From: Geothermobacter sp964501815
GTDB taxonomy: Bacteria > Desulfobacterota > Desulfuromonadia > Desulfuromonadales > Geothermobacteraceae
Length of the DNA stretch: 48,760 nucleotides
Assembly: GCA_964501815.1 (NCBI GenBank)
Contig: CAZCUR010000008.1
Location: 1 to 48,760, forward strand
Direction: 5' to 3'
Positions 32,113-40,424 of this stretch are shown in pieces. The position numbers were made by a program, and so were the translations under genes. The notes beneath the pieces are model-generated. The model worked only from the letters and a program-made list of their open reading frames with translations. It searched no databases and was not told the DNA's origin. The first letter of the stretch is position 1. Each line of letters opens with the position of its first letter.

Positions 32113-32784
32113 CTATCCCGGCATTTTCAGGTGGCCCAGCAGGTGCAGGATGCCGATAACGGCCACGGCCAGTCCTGCGCCCCGCAGCATCCATTGACGC
32201 GCCTTTTGCCCCAGCCAGCTGGCGGTCCGGCCGAACAGGAGCAAAGCCGGCGTGGTCCCCAGCCCAAACAGGAGCATGGTTGCTCCTCCCAGAAGCGCCG
32301 ATCCCCCCTGTGCGGTTGTCAGGAGCATGGCATAGACGAAGCCGCAGGGGAGCCAGCCCATCAGCAGTCCCACCGGCAGCGCGGCCAGGGCAGGCGGCCA
32401 TGACCGCAAACGGCGCACCATCAGTCCCATGGCCCGTGCCGGTCCGGGAAATTCCAGTCTGTTGAGATTGAGCCAGGCAAAGGCCCCGGCTGTTCCCAGT
32501 CCCAGAAGGATGACGAACAGGTCGGACCCGAGCAGCAGCATTCTGGTCATGTGTCCGAGACTGTCCTGCAAGGGCAGCAGGGAGCCCAGCCAGCCGATCA
32601 GGGCCCCAAGGCCAACGTAAGTCATCGTGCGACCGAGATGGTAGAGCAGCTGGAACGGCCAGCCGCCCCGGCGACCGGTCTCGGTGACGGACAGGGCGGT
32701 AACCAGCCCGCCGCACATGCCGATGCAGTGACCGGAACCGAGCAGACCGGTGACAAAGGCCATGGTCAAAACGGATTCAGTCAT
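32113..32784 (-). CDS. SafE/UreH-type membrane protein of the cbb3 oxidase cluster
   Basis: 223 residues from ATG 32784, which overlaps the ccoS stop by 8 bases (ATG 32796 is an alternative; neither has a clear SD, so coupling is likely). Six hydrophobic helices. Starts FVTGLLGSGHCIGMCGGLV and has a second LPVGLLMGWLPCGFVYAMLL: paired GHCxGMCGG and LPCG motifs are those of the TauE/SafE (UreH-like DsbD/CcdA-related) proteins at the end of ccoGHIS operons, thought to take part in copper delivery or oxidase assembly. Confidence 0.85.
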   Translation of the reverse strand: MTESVLTMAFVTGLLGSGHCIGMCGGLVTALSVTETGRRGGWPFQLLYHLGRTMTYVGLGALIGWLGSLLPLQDSLGHMTRMLLLGSDLFVILLGLGTAGAFAWLNLNRLEFPGPARAMGLMVRRLRSWPPALAALPVGLLMGWLPCGFVYAMLLTTAQGGSALLGGATMLLFGLGTTPALLLFGRTASWLGQKARQWMLRGAGLAVAVIGILHLLGHLKMPG

Positions 32785-32977
32785 GGGGGGATTCATGGTC
32801 ATGGTTGGTCGGATTCCTGCTCTTTGAAGCGGGTGGGTCGTCATCGGCAAGCATACGATATTTGGGCCCTTCGGTATCGTCAAATTCTCCCTTGCGCGCC
32901 GCCCAGAGAAAAATCAGCCACACGCCGGTTCCCAGGCAGAGGGAAAGAAAAATGAGAATGATGATCGACTCAGGCAT
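32777..32977 (-). CDS. ccoS: cbb3 oxidase maturation protein CcoS
   Basis: 66 residues from ATG 32977, which overlaps the ccoI end by 8 bases. One N-terminal membrane helix (MPESIIILIFLSLCLGTGVWLIFLWA) followed by the CcoS pattern ARKGEFDDTEGPKYRML. CcoS is needed for cofactor insertion into the cbb3 oxidase. The tail here is longer than usual, with a His/Asp-rich end (NHDHESPHD) that could bind metal. The stretch GPKYRMLADDD is echoed at the C-terminus of CcoQ (37745-37885). Confidence 0.9.
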   Translation of the reverse strand: MPESIIILIFLSLCLGTGVWLIFLWAARKGEFDDTEGPKYRMLADDDPPASKSRNPTNHDHESPHD

Positions 32978-35402
32978 AACGTCTTTCCCCGGTGTTCCCT
33001 TCCTTGATGCGGGTGCCCCCTCCCAGACGGAGTGAGTTGGCCAGAACACAGACCGAACTCAATGCCATGGCGGCCGCGGCCATGACGGGCAGCAGTTGGC
33101 CTGTGGCTGCCAGGGGCAGGGCCAGAAGATTGTAGCAGAACGCCCAGGCCAGATTCTGCCGAATAACGGCCAGAGTTTTGCGCCCCAGCCGCAACGCCGT
33201 CGGTAACCCGTCGAGATGGGGATGGGTCAGAACCAGGTCGGAGTTTTCCAGCGCGATGTCGGTACCCCCGGACAGGGCGCAGCCGACATCGGCTTGGGTC
33301 AGGGCGACGGCATCGTTGATGCCGTCACCGACCATAAGAACGGTATGCCCCTGGTTTTGCTGATCCCGAATCCAGGCGGCTTTGGCTTCAGGGGTCAGTT
33401 CGGAACGGACCTGACGGATACCCAGCCGGGCGGCGACCGACGAAGCGCTGCCGTCGTGGTCCCCCGTGAGCATGACAAGGTGGTAGCCGGACTCTTGCAG
33501 TGCCGCCGTGACTGCGGCCGCTTCAGGACGAATCTGGTCGGCAAGCCCGATGGCTCCCAGATAGCGGCTGCCGATGCTGACGTCGACCCGGGTGACCTGT
33601 TCCGGAAGCTGGACTTTTTCCGCCCCCGGGGGATGCAAGATGGACCGTCCTGCCCTGATGGTTCCTTTCCGTGTGGGGAGCTGCACGCCGACTCCGGCGA
33701 TGGTTTCAATGCCTGCCGAAAGTTCCGGCTGGATGCCGCGTTCGGCGGCGGCAGCCAGAATGGCCCGACCGATGGGATGGCGGCTGCCCGCCTCGGCTCT
33801 GGAGGCGGTTGCCAGCAGCTCTTCCTCACTGCAGTCGACCGGGACCAGATGGGTCACCTCCGGCTGTCCCAGGGTCAGGGTGCCCGTCTTGTCAAACGCC
33901 ACCAGATCGACTCGGCCGGCCGCTTCGACGATGTCGCCGCCGCGAAAGAGAATCCCGGCACCGGCGGCGCTTCCGGACGCGACCAGAATGGCGGCCGGAG
34001 TGGCCAGGCCCAGGGCGCAGGGACAGGCGATGACCAGGACCGAAACGGCGTTGACCAGAGCTGTGGACGGCTGGCCGGTTGCGGTGAACCAGTAGCTGAA
34101 GGTGCCGGCGGCCAGAGTGAGAACTGCCGGCACAAACCAGGCCGCCACCTTGTCCGCCAGGTTTTGAATCGGAGCCCTGCGGCTTTGAGCCTCCTCCACC
34201 AGGGCGGCGATGCGGGCGATAAACGATTCGGCGGCCGGACACAACACCCGGACCCGCAGGGTGTGGGTGAGGTTGGTGGTTCCGGCTTCGACGCGGTCGC
34301 CCGGGCGGCAGGTGACCGGAGTGGCTTCGCCGGTGACAGCGGCCCGGTCGATATCCGAGTGCCCCTCGATGACGGCACCGTCAGCGGGAAAGCGGTCGCC
34401 GGGGGCGACCAGGACGGTGTCTCCCGGTTTGAGGCTGGTGCTGGCGACGGTACGGGTTTGTCCATCCTGAACCAGGGTCGCCTGCTGGGGTGCGAGCTGC
34501 AACAGGCGATCGATGCCCGCGCCGGCACGGCGTCGGGCCGCCGCTTCGAGCAGACGTCCCAGCAGGATCAGGGTGACGATCATGGCGGCGGTGTCAAAAT
34601 AGACTTCCGCACCGGTGAAAAGGGCCACGACACTGTAACTCCACGAGGCAAGAACGCCCAGCGCTATCAGCAGGTCCATGCCGGGTTGTCTGTTGCGCAG
34701 GCTGCGGGCGGCTCCGGACAGAAAGGGCCAGCCACAGTAGAAGACGACCGGCGTCGATACCGCCCCGGAGAGCCATTGCAGCAAGGTTCTGGCATCGGTG
34801 GCCATCCCCTGGAAAAAGCCGGCATACAGGGCCAGGCTGTAGCCCATCAATTGCATGGAGAGAAAAACGGCGGTTCCAAAACGAATCAGGTCGCGTCGTC
34901 TTTGGCGTTCAAACTCCTCCTTCCAGGATTTTGCGTTGTAGGGGCGAGGGCGGTAACCCAGTTTGGCGATGGTGCGGCACAGTGCGGCCGGGGTTGCCTT
35001 GTGGGAGTCGAAAACCAGGTGCAGCCGATGGGTGCCGTAATTGACCCGGGCGGACAGCACCCCGCGGGTTTTCTGCAGCACTCTTTCCACCAGCCAGCAG
35101 CAACTGGCACAGCGGATGCCGTCCAGCAGCAGGTGAAGGGAGGCCCGGCCGTCCGGTTCGGTGACCAGGCAGCCTTGCAGCTCCTCGTCATCAAAACGCT
35201 GCTCAAAAACATCTTTGCCGGCCAATCCCGGTTGCCAATCCGGATTCTGATAGAAACTTTCCAGTCCGGCTTCGTGTATCAACAGCCAGGCGCCAAGGCA
35301 GCCCCGGCAGCAGAAGGCCAGTGTTTCGCCGTTGTGGCTGTGGGTGATGAGGTCGGACGCCGGGATCGGCAGCCCGCAATGCAGGCAAATCTTTTCACTC
35401 AT
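32970..35402 (-). CDS. ccoI: Copper-translocating P1B-type ATPase CcoI/FixI
   Basis: 810 residues. N-terminal Cys-rich segment ICLHCGLPIP and FCCRGCLGAW, an HMA domain with GIRCASCCWLVERVL, then membrane helices and P-type motifs: TGEATPV, ion-binding CPCALGLATP, phosphorylation DKTGTLT, SRHPIGRAIL (HP motif) and GDGINDAVALTQADVG. The CPC motif and the double Cys N-terminus mark the FixI/CcoI/CopA2 type, which exports copper slowly for cbb3 oxidase assembly rather than for detoxification. Gene order G-H-I-S confirms it. Overlaps ccoH by 8 bases. Confidence 0.95.
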   Translation of the reverse strand: MSEKICLHCGLPIPASDLITHSHNGETLAFCCRGCLGAWLLIHEAGLESFYQNPDWQPGLAGKDVFEQRFDDEELQGCLVTEPDGRASLHLLLDGIRCASCCWLVERVLQKTRGVLSARVNYGTHRLHLVFDSHKATPAALCRTIAKLGYRPRPYNAKSWKEEFERQRRRDLIRFGTAVFLSMQLMGYSLALYAGFFQGMATDARTLLQWLSGAVSTPVVFYCGWPFLSGAARSLRNRQPGMDLLIALGVLASWSYSVVALFTGAEVYFDTAAMIVTLILLGRLLEAAARRRAGAGIDRLLQLAPQQATLVQDGQTRTVASTSLKPGDTVLVAPGDRFPADGAVIEGHSDIDRAAVTGEATPVTCRPGDRVEAGTTNLTHTLRVRVLCPAAESFIARIAALVEEAQSRRAPIQNLADKVAAWFVPAVLTLAAGTFSYWFTATGQPSTALVNAVSVLVIACPCALGLATPAAILVASGSAAGAGILFRGGDIVEAAGRVDLVAFDKTGTLTLGQPEVTHLVPVDCSEEELLATASRAEAGSRHPIGRAILAAAAERGIQPELSAGIETIAGVGVQLPTRKGTIRAGRSILHPPGAEKVQLPEQVTRVDVSIGSRYLGAIGLADQIRPEAAAVTAALQESGYHLVMLTGDHDGSASSVAARLGIRQVRSELTPEAKAAWIRDQQNQGHTVLMVGDGINDAVALTQADVGCALSGGTDIALENSDLVLTHPHLDGLPTALRLGRKTLAVIRQNLAWAFCYNLLALPLAATGQLLPVMAAAAMALSSVCVLANSLRLGGGTRIKEGNTGERRYA

Positions 35403-35853
35403 GGCCGACTGCCAGCAGCAGATCGCGAATCAGGCGTGCCCCGTCCCGTTCCAGTTCGAGGCGCACCCGGATATGTCCGGTCAGAGTGCCGGGCAGGCGG
35501 GTGTGGTAGTGCCCTGGTCGGGTTTCCTCCAGTACAAGAGGGGGGAACCGGGTGCTGTCGGCGGGACGCAGGCGGCCCCGGGCCCGGGTCACCGGCTTGC
35601 CTTGTGCGTCACTCAGCTCAACTGTCAATTGGCTTCCCTCCAGATGGCTGGACAGGTGCCAGCCAAGGCTGGCGGCGGCCTTTTTTTCCATCAGGGTCTG
35701 ATTGTAGCGCAGGCCGCGGCTGTAATAGTCGGGATCGAGCACTTCGGGGCTCGACCGGACGGCCCGGTAGACGGACCAGCCGGTAAAGGCAAGAAACAGC
35801 AAAACGAGGACGCCGATCAGCAGGGGGTAGGTTTTGGTGCGCTTTGGGTTCAT
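35395..35853 (-). CDS. ccoH: FixH/CcoH family protein
   Basis: 152 residues: one N-terminal membrane helix (about 10-30) and a periplasmic beta-rich domain. LDPDYYSRGLRYNQTL is the recognisable FixH signature (the DYYxxGLxYxxxL element). It accompanies CcoI and is required for stable assembly of the cbb3 oxidase. Begins inside the ccoG stop (ATGA, four-base overlap) and overlaps ccoI at its end. Confidence 0.9.
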   Translation of the reverse strand: MNPKRTKTYPLLIGVLVLLFLAFTGWSVYRAVRSSPEVLDPDYYSRGLRYNQTLMEKKAAASLGWHLSSHLEGSQLTVELSDAQGKPVTRARGRLRPADSTRFPPLVLEETRPGHYHTRLPGTLTGHIRVRLELERDGARLIRDLLLAVGHE

Positions 35854-37121
35854 GATGGCTTCACGCTGGATGTGGATGTATCGGTTGCCGGCAGCACAAT
35901 GACCTCCTGTTCGGCAACGGTGCGACCCGTTTCGTCAACCAGATGCAGAACAATGGTGGCCTTGTCCCGGCCGGGGTACAGCAGCACAAAGGATACCGCC
36001 AGGTTTTTCCCGGGGGCAAGTTCGATTCCCTCCGTTTGTCCGCGTATTTCGAGGACGGCGCCCTTTGGCGTTGTCGCGGTGACGGTATAGCGGTGCCGGG
36101 ACTGGCTCTGGTTGCCGATCCAGGCGTCAAAGAAGGCGAGGGTGCGCCCCCGGGTATCCAGCCGGCTGATGGCGGTGTGGCTGGCGGCCACTTTTAGCGT
36201 CGCTTCCTGTCGGGTCCCAATGTTCAGCGCCAGGATCGAGCATAAAATGAGGGTGGCTGCAGTCAGCAACAGAGTGCGGGGATTGAGAACGGTGCGCCAG
36301 GTTCCACCTTCAGTGCCGAAGGAGTAGACCATCAGGCCCGGTTGGTTCAGGCGCGCCATCACCTGACGACAGGCATCCAGGCAGCGGCCGCAGTTGATGC
36401 ATTCGACCTGGTAGCCCTCGCGAATGTCGATGCCCATGGGACACACCCTGACGCAGGCGCCGCATTCGATGCAGCGTGGCGCTTCCGACTCGGGCCGATG
36501 CAACACCAGCGTGCCCTTGTCGGCCAGAACCGTCTGGAAGCGCCCGTAGGGACAGAAATCCCGGCAGACCAGCCGCCTGACAAAACCGAGATCGGTATAG
36601 ACCAGTACCGCCGTCACCAGCCAGGTGCCGACAGCACCCGGGTGCAGGGAGCCAGAGGCCAGTTCGACGTAAAACCGGTAGGGATCGACAAAATACCAGA
36701 CCAGGTTGGCTCCCACCAGCAGCGCCAGCAGGGCGAAACCACCATGGGCAAGGACTTTGCGCCACATGGCACCCTGCAATCGGTTGTCTCGAACCTTGAG
36801 GCCGAGCTTGCGGCTCCACCATTCGGCCAGGTCGGTCAGAGTGGTCTGGGGGCAGGCCCAGCCGCACCAGACGCGTCCGAAAACCATGGTCACCAGGAGA
36901 AAGAGAACCACCAGCAGCAGGCTGGCGAACAGAACCAGGTGCAGATCCTCCAGACGCAGGATCTGGCCCGCCAGATGCAGCGACAGGCTGTCGACGTCGA
37001 GCCGCAAAAGGCTGCGCCCGTGCCAGGAACCGAAAGGCAGCAGGAGAATGGCCAGGCTGCAAAGCCACTGAAACAGACGTCGCCTGGGGCCGAGATATCG
37101 AGGGGTTCCCGTTTTGTCCAT
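35850..37121 (-). CDS. ccoG: cbb3 oxidase accessory ferredoxin-type protein CcoG
   Basis: 423 residues. Several N-terminal membrane helices with FGRVWCGWACPQTT (a CxxxCP motif), then DFCPYGRFQ, two [4Fe-4S] motifs CIECGACVRVCPMGIDIREG and CINCGRCLDACRQVM, a membrane helix and a C-terminal Ig-like domain (about 315-415). This is the RdxA/CcoG/FixG plan; CcoG acts as a cupric reductase supplying Cu(I) for CcoN. A 9-bp hairpin stands between its SD region and ccoP. Confidence 0.93.
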   Translation of the reverse strand: MDKTGTPRYLGPRRRLFQWLCSLAILLLPFGSWHGRSLLRLDVDSLSLHLAGQILRLEDLHLVLFASLLLVVLFLLVTMVFGRVWCGWACPQTTLTDLAEWWSRKLGLKVRDNRLQGAMWRKVLAHGGFALLALLVGANLVWYFVDPYRFYVELASGSLHPGAVGTWLVTAVLVYTDLGFVRRLVCRDFCPYGRFQTVLADKGTLVLHRPESEAPRCIECGACVRVCPMGIDIREGYQVECINCGRCLDACRQVMARLNQPGLMVYSFGTEGGTWRTVLNPRTLLLTAATLILCSILALNIGTRQEATLKVAASHTAISRLDTRGRTLAFFDAWIGNQSQSRHRYTVTATTPKGAVLEIRGQTEGIELAPGKNLAVSFVLLYPGRDKATIVLHLVDETGRTVAEQEVIVLPATDTSTSSVKPS

Positions 37122-37133
37122 CTGAAAGGAGAG

Positions 37134-37166
37134 ACGGCCGGCACGATACAGAACCGGGCCGGCCGT
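37134..37166 (-). promoter_or_regulatory. Leader hairpin upstream of ccoG
   Basis: Perfect 9-bp inverted repeat ACGGCCGGC (37134-37142) / GCCGGCCGT (37158-37166), 15-base loop, ending 12 bases before the ccoG start codon. It lies just downstream of a second hairpin after ccoP. May separate expression levels of structural and assembly genes. Confidence 0.45.
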
Positions 37167-37184
37167 AACACGTTCGGCAGGAAA

Positions 37185-37203
37185 GGTTCAGTTCGGCTGA
37201 ACC
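37185..37203 (-). terminator. Hairpin after ccoP (weak terminator or processing site)
   Basis: GGTTCAG/CTGAACC 7-bp stem with a 5-base loop, directly after the ccoP stop; on the minus strand it is followed by only three T. Too weak for full termination, but placed to reduce read-through from ccoNOQP into ccoGHIS. Confidence 0.45.
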
Positions 37204-37205
37204 GA

Positions 37206-37715
37206 TTACTTGCTTAAGGACAGAACATATGCGGCCAAATTGTCGATGTCCGCAGGCGCCAGCTGGTTGCCGAAGGCGGGCATGCCGCGCGGCCGGCCTT
37301 TGGCGATACTCTCGCGCACATCCTCAAAGCTTGCCCCATAAAGAGTCTGTTTGTCGGTCAGGTTCGGACCGATACCGCCTCCGCCTTCAGCTCCGTGGCA
37401 CATGGCGCAACGGCTGGCAAACAGCTTTTCTCCGGCCGCGGCATCACCGTTGCCGGTCTTTTTTGTTGCCGCAGCGGCTGGCGAAGTGCCCGTTTGCGGT
37501 GCCGGGGCCTTCTGGGCGTGTTCTTTCTGGTGCTGACTCATTTTCTGCTGAAATTCAGCCTCGCTGCTCCAGCCGCTGAACAGATAGTAGGCCATGAAAA
37601 TGACCGCCCAGATGATCAGGCCGAAAAAGAGGATGTTGAAATAGGCCGGCGGCCGGCGTTCACGGTTTTCTTCGATTCCGTCCACCTGATGATTCTGGTT
37701 GTTTTCCGTGGTCAT
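37206..37715 (-). CDS. ccoP: cbb3 oxidase subunit CcoP (monohaem form)
   Basis: 169 residues from ATG 37715, nine bases after GGGGG; ATG 37724 adjoins that SD. One membrane helix near residues 26-47 preceded by RRPPAYFNILFFG, as in CcoP, then a Pro/Ala/Gln-rich linker and a single cytochrome c domain with CAMCH (103-107), GPNLTD and RPRGMPAFGNQL (Met ligand). Normal CcoP carries two haem c domains; here there is only one, while CcoO carries an extra one. Electrons pass through it to CcoO/CcoN. Confidence 0.87.
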   Translation of the reverse strand: MTTENNQNHQVDGIEENRERRPPAYFNILFFGLIIWAVIFMAYYLFSGWSSEAEFQQKMSQHQKEHAQKAPAPQTGTSPAAAATKKTGNGDAAAGEKLFASRCAMCHGAEGGGGIGPNLTDKQTLYGASFEDVRESIAKGRPRGMPAFGNQLAPADIDNLAAYVLSLSK

Positions 37716-37744
37716 GTTTGTCATCCCCCAGTGAAGATGGTGTC

Positions 37745-37885
37745 TCAGTCGTCATCCAGCATCCGGTATTTGGGCTCTTCCCCCCGGTCGCGGTGTCTGC
37801 GGCTGTAGGTTCTCGCCACGATGAGGGCGAAAATCACCAGCAGAAGCAGTGTGAAACCAAGGTAGAAGACAGAGGCCCAGTCCAT
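37745..37885 (-). CDS. ccoQ: cbb3 oxidase small subunit CcoQ
   Basis: 46 residues, too short for most gene finders. MDWASVFYLGFTLLLLVIF begins a single membrane helix (about 5-25), followed by ARTYSRRHRDRGEEPKYRML and a DDD end. Position between ccoO (4-base gap) and ccoP, size and topology match CcoQ, which stabilises CcoP in the complex. Its C-terminal EPKYRMLDDD closely resembles GPKYRMLADDD of CcoS. Confidence 0.85.
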   Translation of the reverse strand: MDWASVFYLGFTLLLLVIFALIVARTYSRRHRDRGEEPKYRMLDDD

Positions 37886-37888
37886 CGG

Positions 37889-38749
37889 TCAGTCTTCGTG
37901 CAGCAGGTAGTTGACCAGCTGCCAGTTTTTGGTGGCGCCCAGTTTCGAGAAGGAAGGCATGCCGCCATCAGGAATTCCGTTGTAAAGGATTTGGAACAGG
38001 TCCGCGTCCTCCATGCCGGCCAGTCCGGTCAGGTCGGGGCCGATATCGCCCTGGCGGTTCTCGCCGTGGCAGGCGGCGCAGTGTTTGCCGTACAGCTTTT
38101 CGCCCGCTTCAATGGCCGATTTGTCTCCCGGGAAGGGATTGGCCAGATCGCCGACCACTGTTGTTTCATTCTGTTTGCGCCAATCGATGCCGGTTCCGAG
38201 TTTTTGCAGATAGGCGACGATAGCGTCCATTTCGCTTTTGCCGGCAAGGTTTTTGATGTCAGCCTCGGAATAGGGGAAACCAAGAACATCCATCTTGTGG
38301 CGGGTTTCTTCCGGATCGACCTTGTTTTCCTCCAGAAAGGCATAGGCGGGCATATTGGTTTGCGGCACCATCGATCTTGGGTCGTGCATATGTTTGTAGT
38401 GCCAGGCGTCCGGGTATTTGCCGCCGATACGGGCCAAATCGGGGCCCATGCGGCGGGACCCCCACAGATGCGGCTGGTCGTAGACAAACTCACCCGATTT
38501 GGAGTAGTCGCCATAGCGCAGAACTTCCGTGACCAGCGGACGCACGGTTTGGGAATGGCAGTTGTTGCAGCCCTCGCGGATGTAGACGTCCCGGCCGGCC
38601 AGCTCCAGAGGGTTGTAAGGGGTCACGGTTGCGATCCTGTCCTTGTCGGTGTTGACCCAGGCGAAGGGGAGCACCATGGTTATGACAGTGCCGACCAGTA
38701 TGGTGACCGTAGCCAGAACAAGCAGCAGTACAGGTTTCTTTTCCCACAT
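37889..38749 (-). CDS. ccoO: cbb3 oxidase subunit CcoO with extra C-terminal cytochrome c domain
   Basis: 286 residues from ATG 38749, nine bases after GGGAGG; a GTG at 38758 directly abuts that SD. N-terminal membrane anchor (about 5-32), CcoO core with REGCNNCHSQTVRP (haem site 61-65), GPDLARIGGKYPDAWHYKHM and NMPAY (Met ligand), ending about residue 190. Then a second cytochrome c domain (about 205-286) with CAACH (224-228), GPDLTG and GGMPSF. Canonical CcoO has one haem c; the additional domain looks like the one missing from CcoP. Confidence 0.92.
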   Translation of the reverse strand: MWEKKPVLLLVLATVTILVGTVITMVLPFAWVNTDKDRIATVTPYNPLELAGRDVYIREGCNNCHSQTVRPLVTEVLRYGDYSKSGEFVYDQPHLWGSRRMGPDLARIGGKYPDAWHYKHMHDPRSMVPQTNMPAYAFLEENKVDPEETRHKMDVLGFPYSEADIKNLAGKSEMDAIVAYLQKLGTGIDWRKQNETTVVGDLANPFPGDKSAIEAGEKLYGKHCAACHGENRQGDIGPDLTGLAGMEDADLFQILYNGIPDGGMPSFSKLGATKNWQLVNYLLHED

Positions 38750-38767
38750 GGATGTCACCCTCCCTGA

Positions 38768-40174
38768 TCAGTTGGCCTGCTGAGCGAGCTGCTCGGCAGG
38801 CTCACCTTTTTTGGCGGTCATGTAGAGGTTGTAGAGGAAGACCACAACCCCGGCCAGATAGATAACACCTGAAAAGGCGCGCACCCAGTAGTAGGGATAC
38901 ATCTCGGCCAGCGTCTCGATAAAGGTGTAGGTGAGGCTGCCGTCCGGGTTGGTGGCATGCCACATGCTCGCCTGCTGCACCCCGGCGATCCACATGCTGA
39001 TGGAATAAATGAGCTGGCCGATCAGGACCAGCCAGAAATGCAGGTTCGCCAGACCAATGCTGTAGACCTTGCGGCCGAACAGGTAGGGGGTCAGATAGTA
39101 GATGCCGGCGAACAGCACCAGGGAGACCCAGCCCATCGTACCCATGTGCACATGGCCGGGGACCCAGTCGGTGTAGTGGATAAAGGCGGAGAAGGAGCGG
39201 ATCGACTGCAACGGGCCCTGCAGGGTCTGCAGGCCGTAAAAGGTGATGCCCAGAATCAGGAACTTGACCAGATAGTTCGACTTCATCTGCTGCCATTCAC
39301 CCTGCATCGACAGGTAGCCGTTGAAGACGCTGCCCCATGAGGGGGCGATCAGCATCACCGAGAATCCCATCGCCAGGGTCTGGACCCAGTCGGGCACCGG
39401 TGTCCAGAGCAGGTGATGGGCGCCGGTCCACAGGTACATGAAAATCAGGCTCCAGAAGGCGATGATCGACATCCGGTGGCTGTAGATCGGTACCCCGGTC
39501 GATTTGGGCAGAAAATAGTAGAAGACGGCCAGCGGCGGTGCGGTCAGAACCATGGCGACAGCATTGTGGCCGAACCACCACTGGACATTGGCATCGTTGG
39601 TGCCGGCGTAGGCCGAATAGGACTTGAAAAGGGAAACGGGTATTTCGGCGGCATTGACCAGGTAGAGGACGGCGACACCGACCAGGCAGGCGAGCATGTA
39701 CCAGAGGGAGATGTACATCTGCTCTTCACGCCGCTTGATGATGGTCATGATGATGTTGATGGCGAAGACCACCCAGAGGATGACCACCATGATATCAAGG
39801 GGCCACTCCAGTTCGTGATATTCCTTGGAGGTGTTGTAGCCGAGCAGCAGCGTGATGGCGGCGGCGATGATGGTGGCGTTGAAAAACCAGAGCTGGAAGC
39901 GGGCCAGTTTGGAACTCCACAGCGGTGTGCGACAGAGTCGCTGCACCATGAAGAAGAAGAGCGCAAAGAAGCTGCCGATGCCCCAGCCGAAAATCCCCGC
40001 GTTGGTGTGCAGGGGGCGCAGGCGGCCGTAGGTCAGAAACGGCGGCAGGTTCAATGAGGGGTCACAGAGCTGAAAGGCGATCAGGACGCCGACAAGCACG
40101 GCGACCAGTCCCCATACCAAACTCCAGACCACAAAACTGCGGACGATCCGGTAGTCGTAGGCCGGTGTCTCCAT
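38768..40174 (-). CDS. ccoN: cbb3-type cytochrome c oxidase catalytic subunit CcoN
   Basis: 468 residues with about twelve membrane helices. Haem/copper ligands visible: LRPLHTNAGIFGWG (low-spin haem b), WWFGHNAVAMVL (CuB His), TGAHHLLWTPVPDW (CuB His pair) and GHVHMGTMGWVSL (haem b3 and b histidines). Start ATG has SD AAGGAGG. CcoN reduces oxygen at very high affinity, useful to an organism that is mainly anaerobic but meets traces of oxygen. First gene of the operon, behind a near-consensus promoter. Confidence 0.97.
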   Translation of the reverse strand: METPAYDYRIVRSFVVWSLVWGLVAVLVGVLIAFQLCDPSLNLPPFLTYGRLRPLHTNAGIFGWGIGSFFALFFFMVQRLCRTPLWSSKLARFQLWFFNATIIAAAITLLLGYNTSKEYHELEWPLDIMVVILWVVFAINIIMTIIKRREEQMYISLWYMLACLVGVAVLYLVNAAEIPVSLFKSYSAYAGTNDANVQWWFGHNAVAMVLTAPPLAVFYYFLPKSTGVPIYSHRMSIIAFWSLIFMYLWTGAHHLLWTPVPDWVQTLAMGFSVMLIAPSWGSVFNGYLSMQGEWQQMKSNYLVKFLILGITFYGLQTLQGPLQSIRSFSAFIHYTDWVPGHVHMGTMGWVSLVLFAGIYYLTPYLFGRKVYSIGLANLHFWLVLIGQLIYSISMWIAGVQQASMWHATNPDGSLTYTFIETLAEMYPYYWVRAFSGVIYLAGVVVFLYNLYMTAKKGEPAEQLAQQAN

Positions 40175-40243
40175 GGGTCCTCCTTGAAAATGGTTGTGGC
40201 AGATTGCGGAGATAACGGGTTGAAGTTTATAGGCAAATGCCGG

Positions 40244-40259
40244 AGAGTCAAGCGACTCT
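40244..40259. promoter_or_regulatory. Inverted repeat in the ccoN leader
   Basis: AGAGTC-aagc-GACTCT, perfect 6-bp arms with a 4-base centre, about 20-30 bases downstream of the predicted ccoN transcription start. Could be an operator or a leader hairpin. It is not an FNR box (TTGAT-N4-ATCAA). Confidence 0.4.
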
Positions 40260-40281
40260 AATTTAAGACAAAAACGGTCAT

Positions 40282-40310
40282 AATATAGAGGGCTCTCACC
40301 AGGCTGTCAA
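40282..40310 (-). promoter_or_regulatory. Promoter of the cco operon
   Basis: Minus strand TTGACA (40310-40305), 17-base spacer, TATATT (40287-40282): near-consensus sigma-70. Predicted start about 40275, leader about 100 bases. Confidence 0.75.
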
Positions 40311-40355
40311 GATGAAATTCCGGCTGTCTGCATGCGGGATGTCTCTCCGGTGTGC

Positions 40356-40385
40356 TTGACAGGTGAGGGGGCGCTTCTCTATGCT
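40356..40385 (+). promoter_or_regulatory. Promoter of the divergent histidine kinase gene
   Basis: TTGACA (40356-40361), 18-base spacer, TATGCT (40380-40385); predicted start near 40392, 33 bases before the GTG at 40425. It is back-to-back with the cco promoter, about 45 bases apart between -35 boxes. Confidence 0.65.
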
Positions 40386-40424
40386 CATTCAAACGCTATT
40401 TCAGGCTGTTACGGACCCAAAAAC

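Noticed and set aside
33216..35786. An 856-codon open frame on the plus strand opposite ccoI and ccoH
   Set aside because: It is the antisense shadow of strongly conserved genes in GC-rich DNA; no SD, no recognisable domain, low-complexity Gly/Gln-rich translation. The same holds for the other long antisense frames.
40175..40281. FNR or ANR box in the ccoN leader
   Set aside because: No TTGAT-N4-ATCAA sequence; the palindrome present is AGAGTC-N4-GACTCT.
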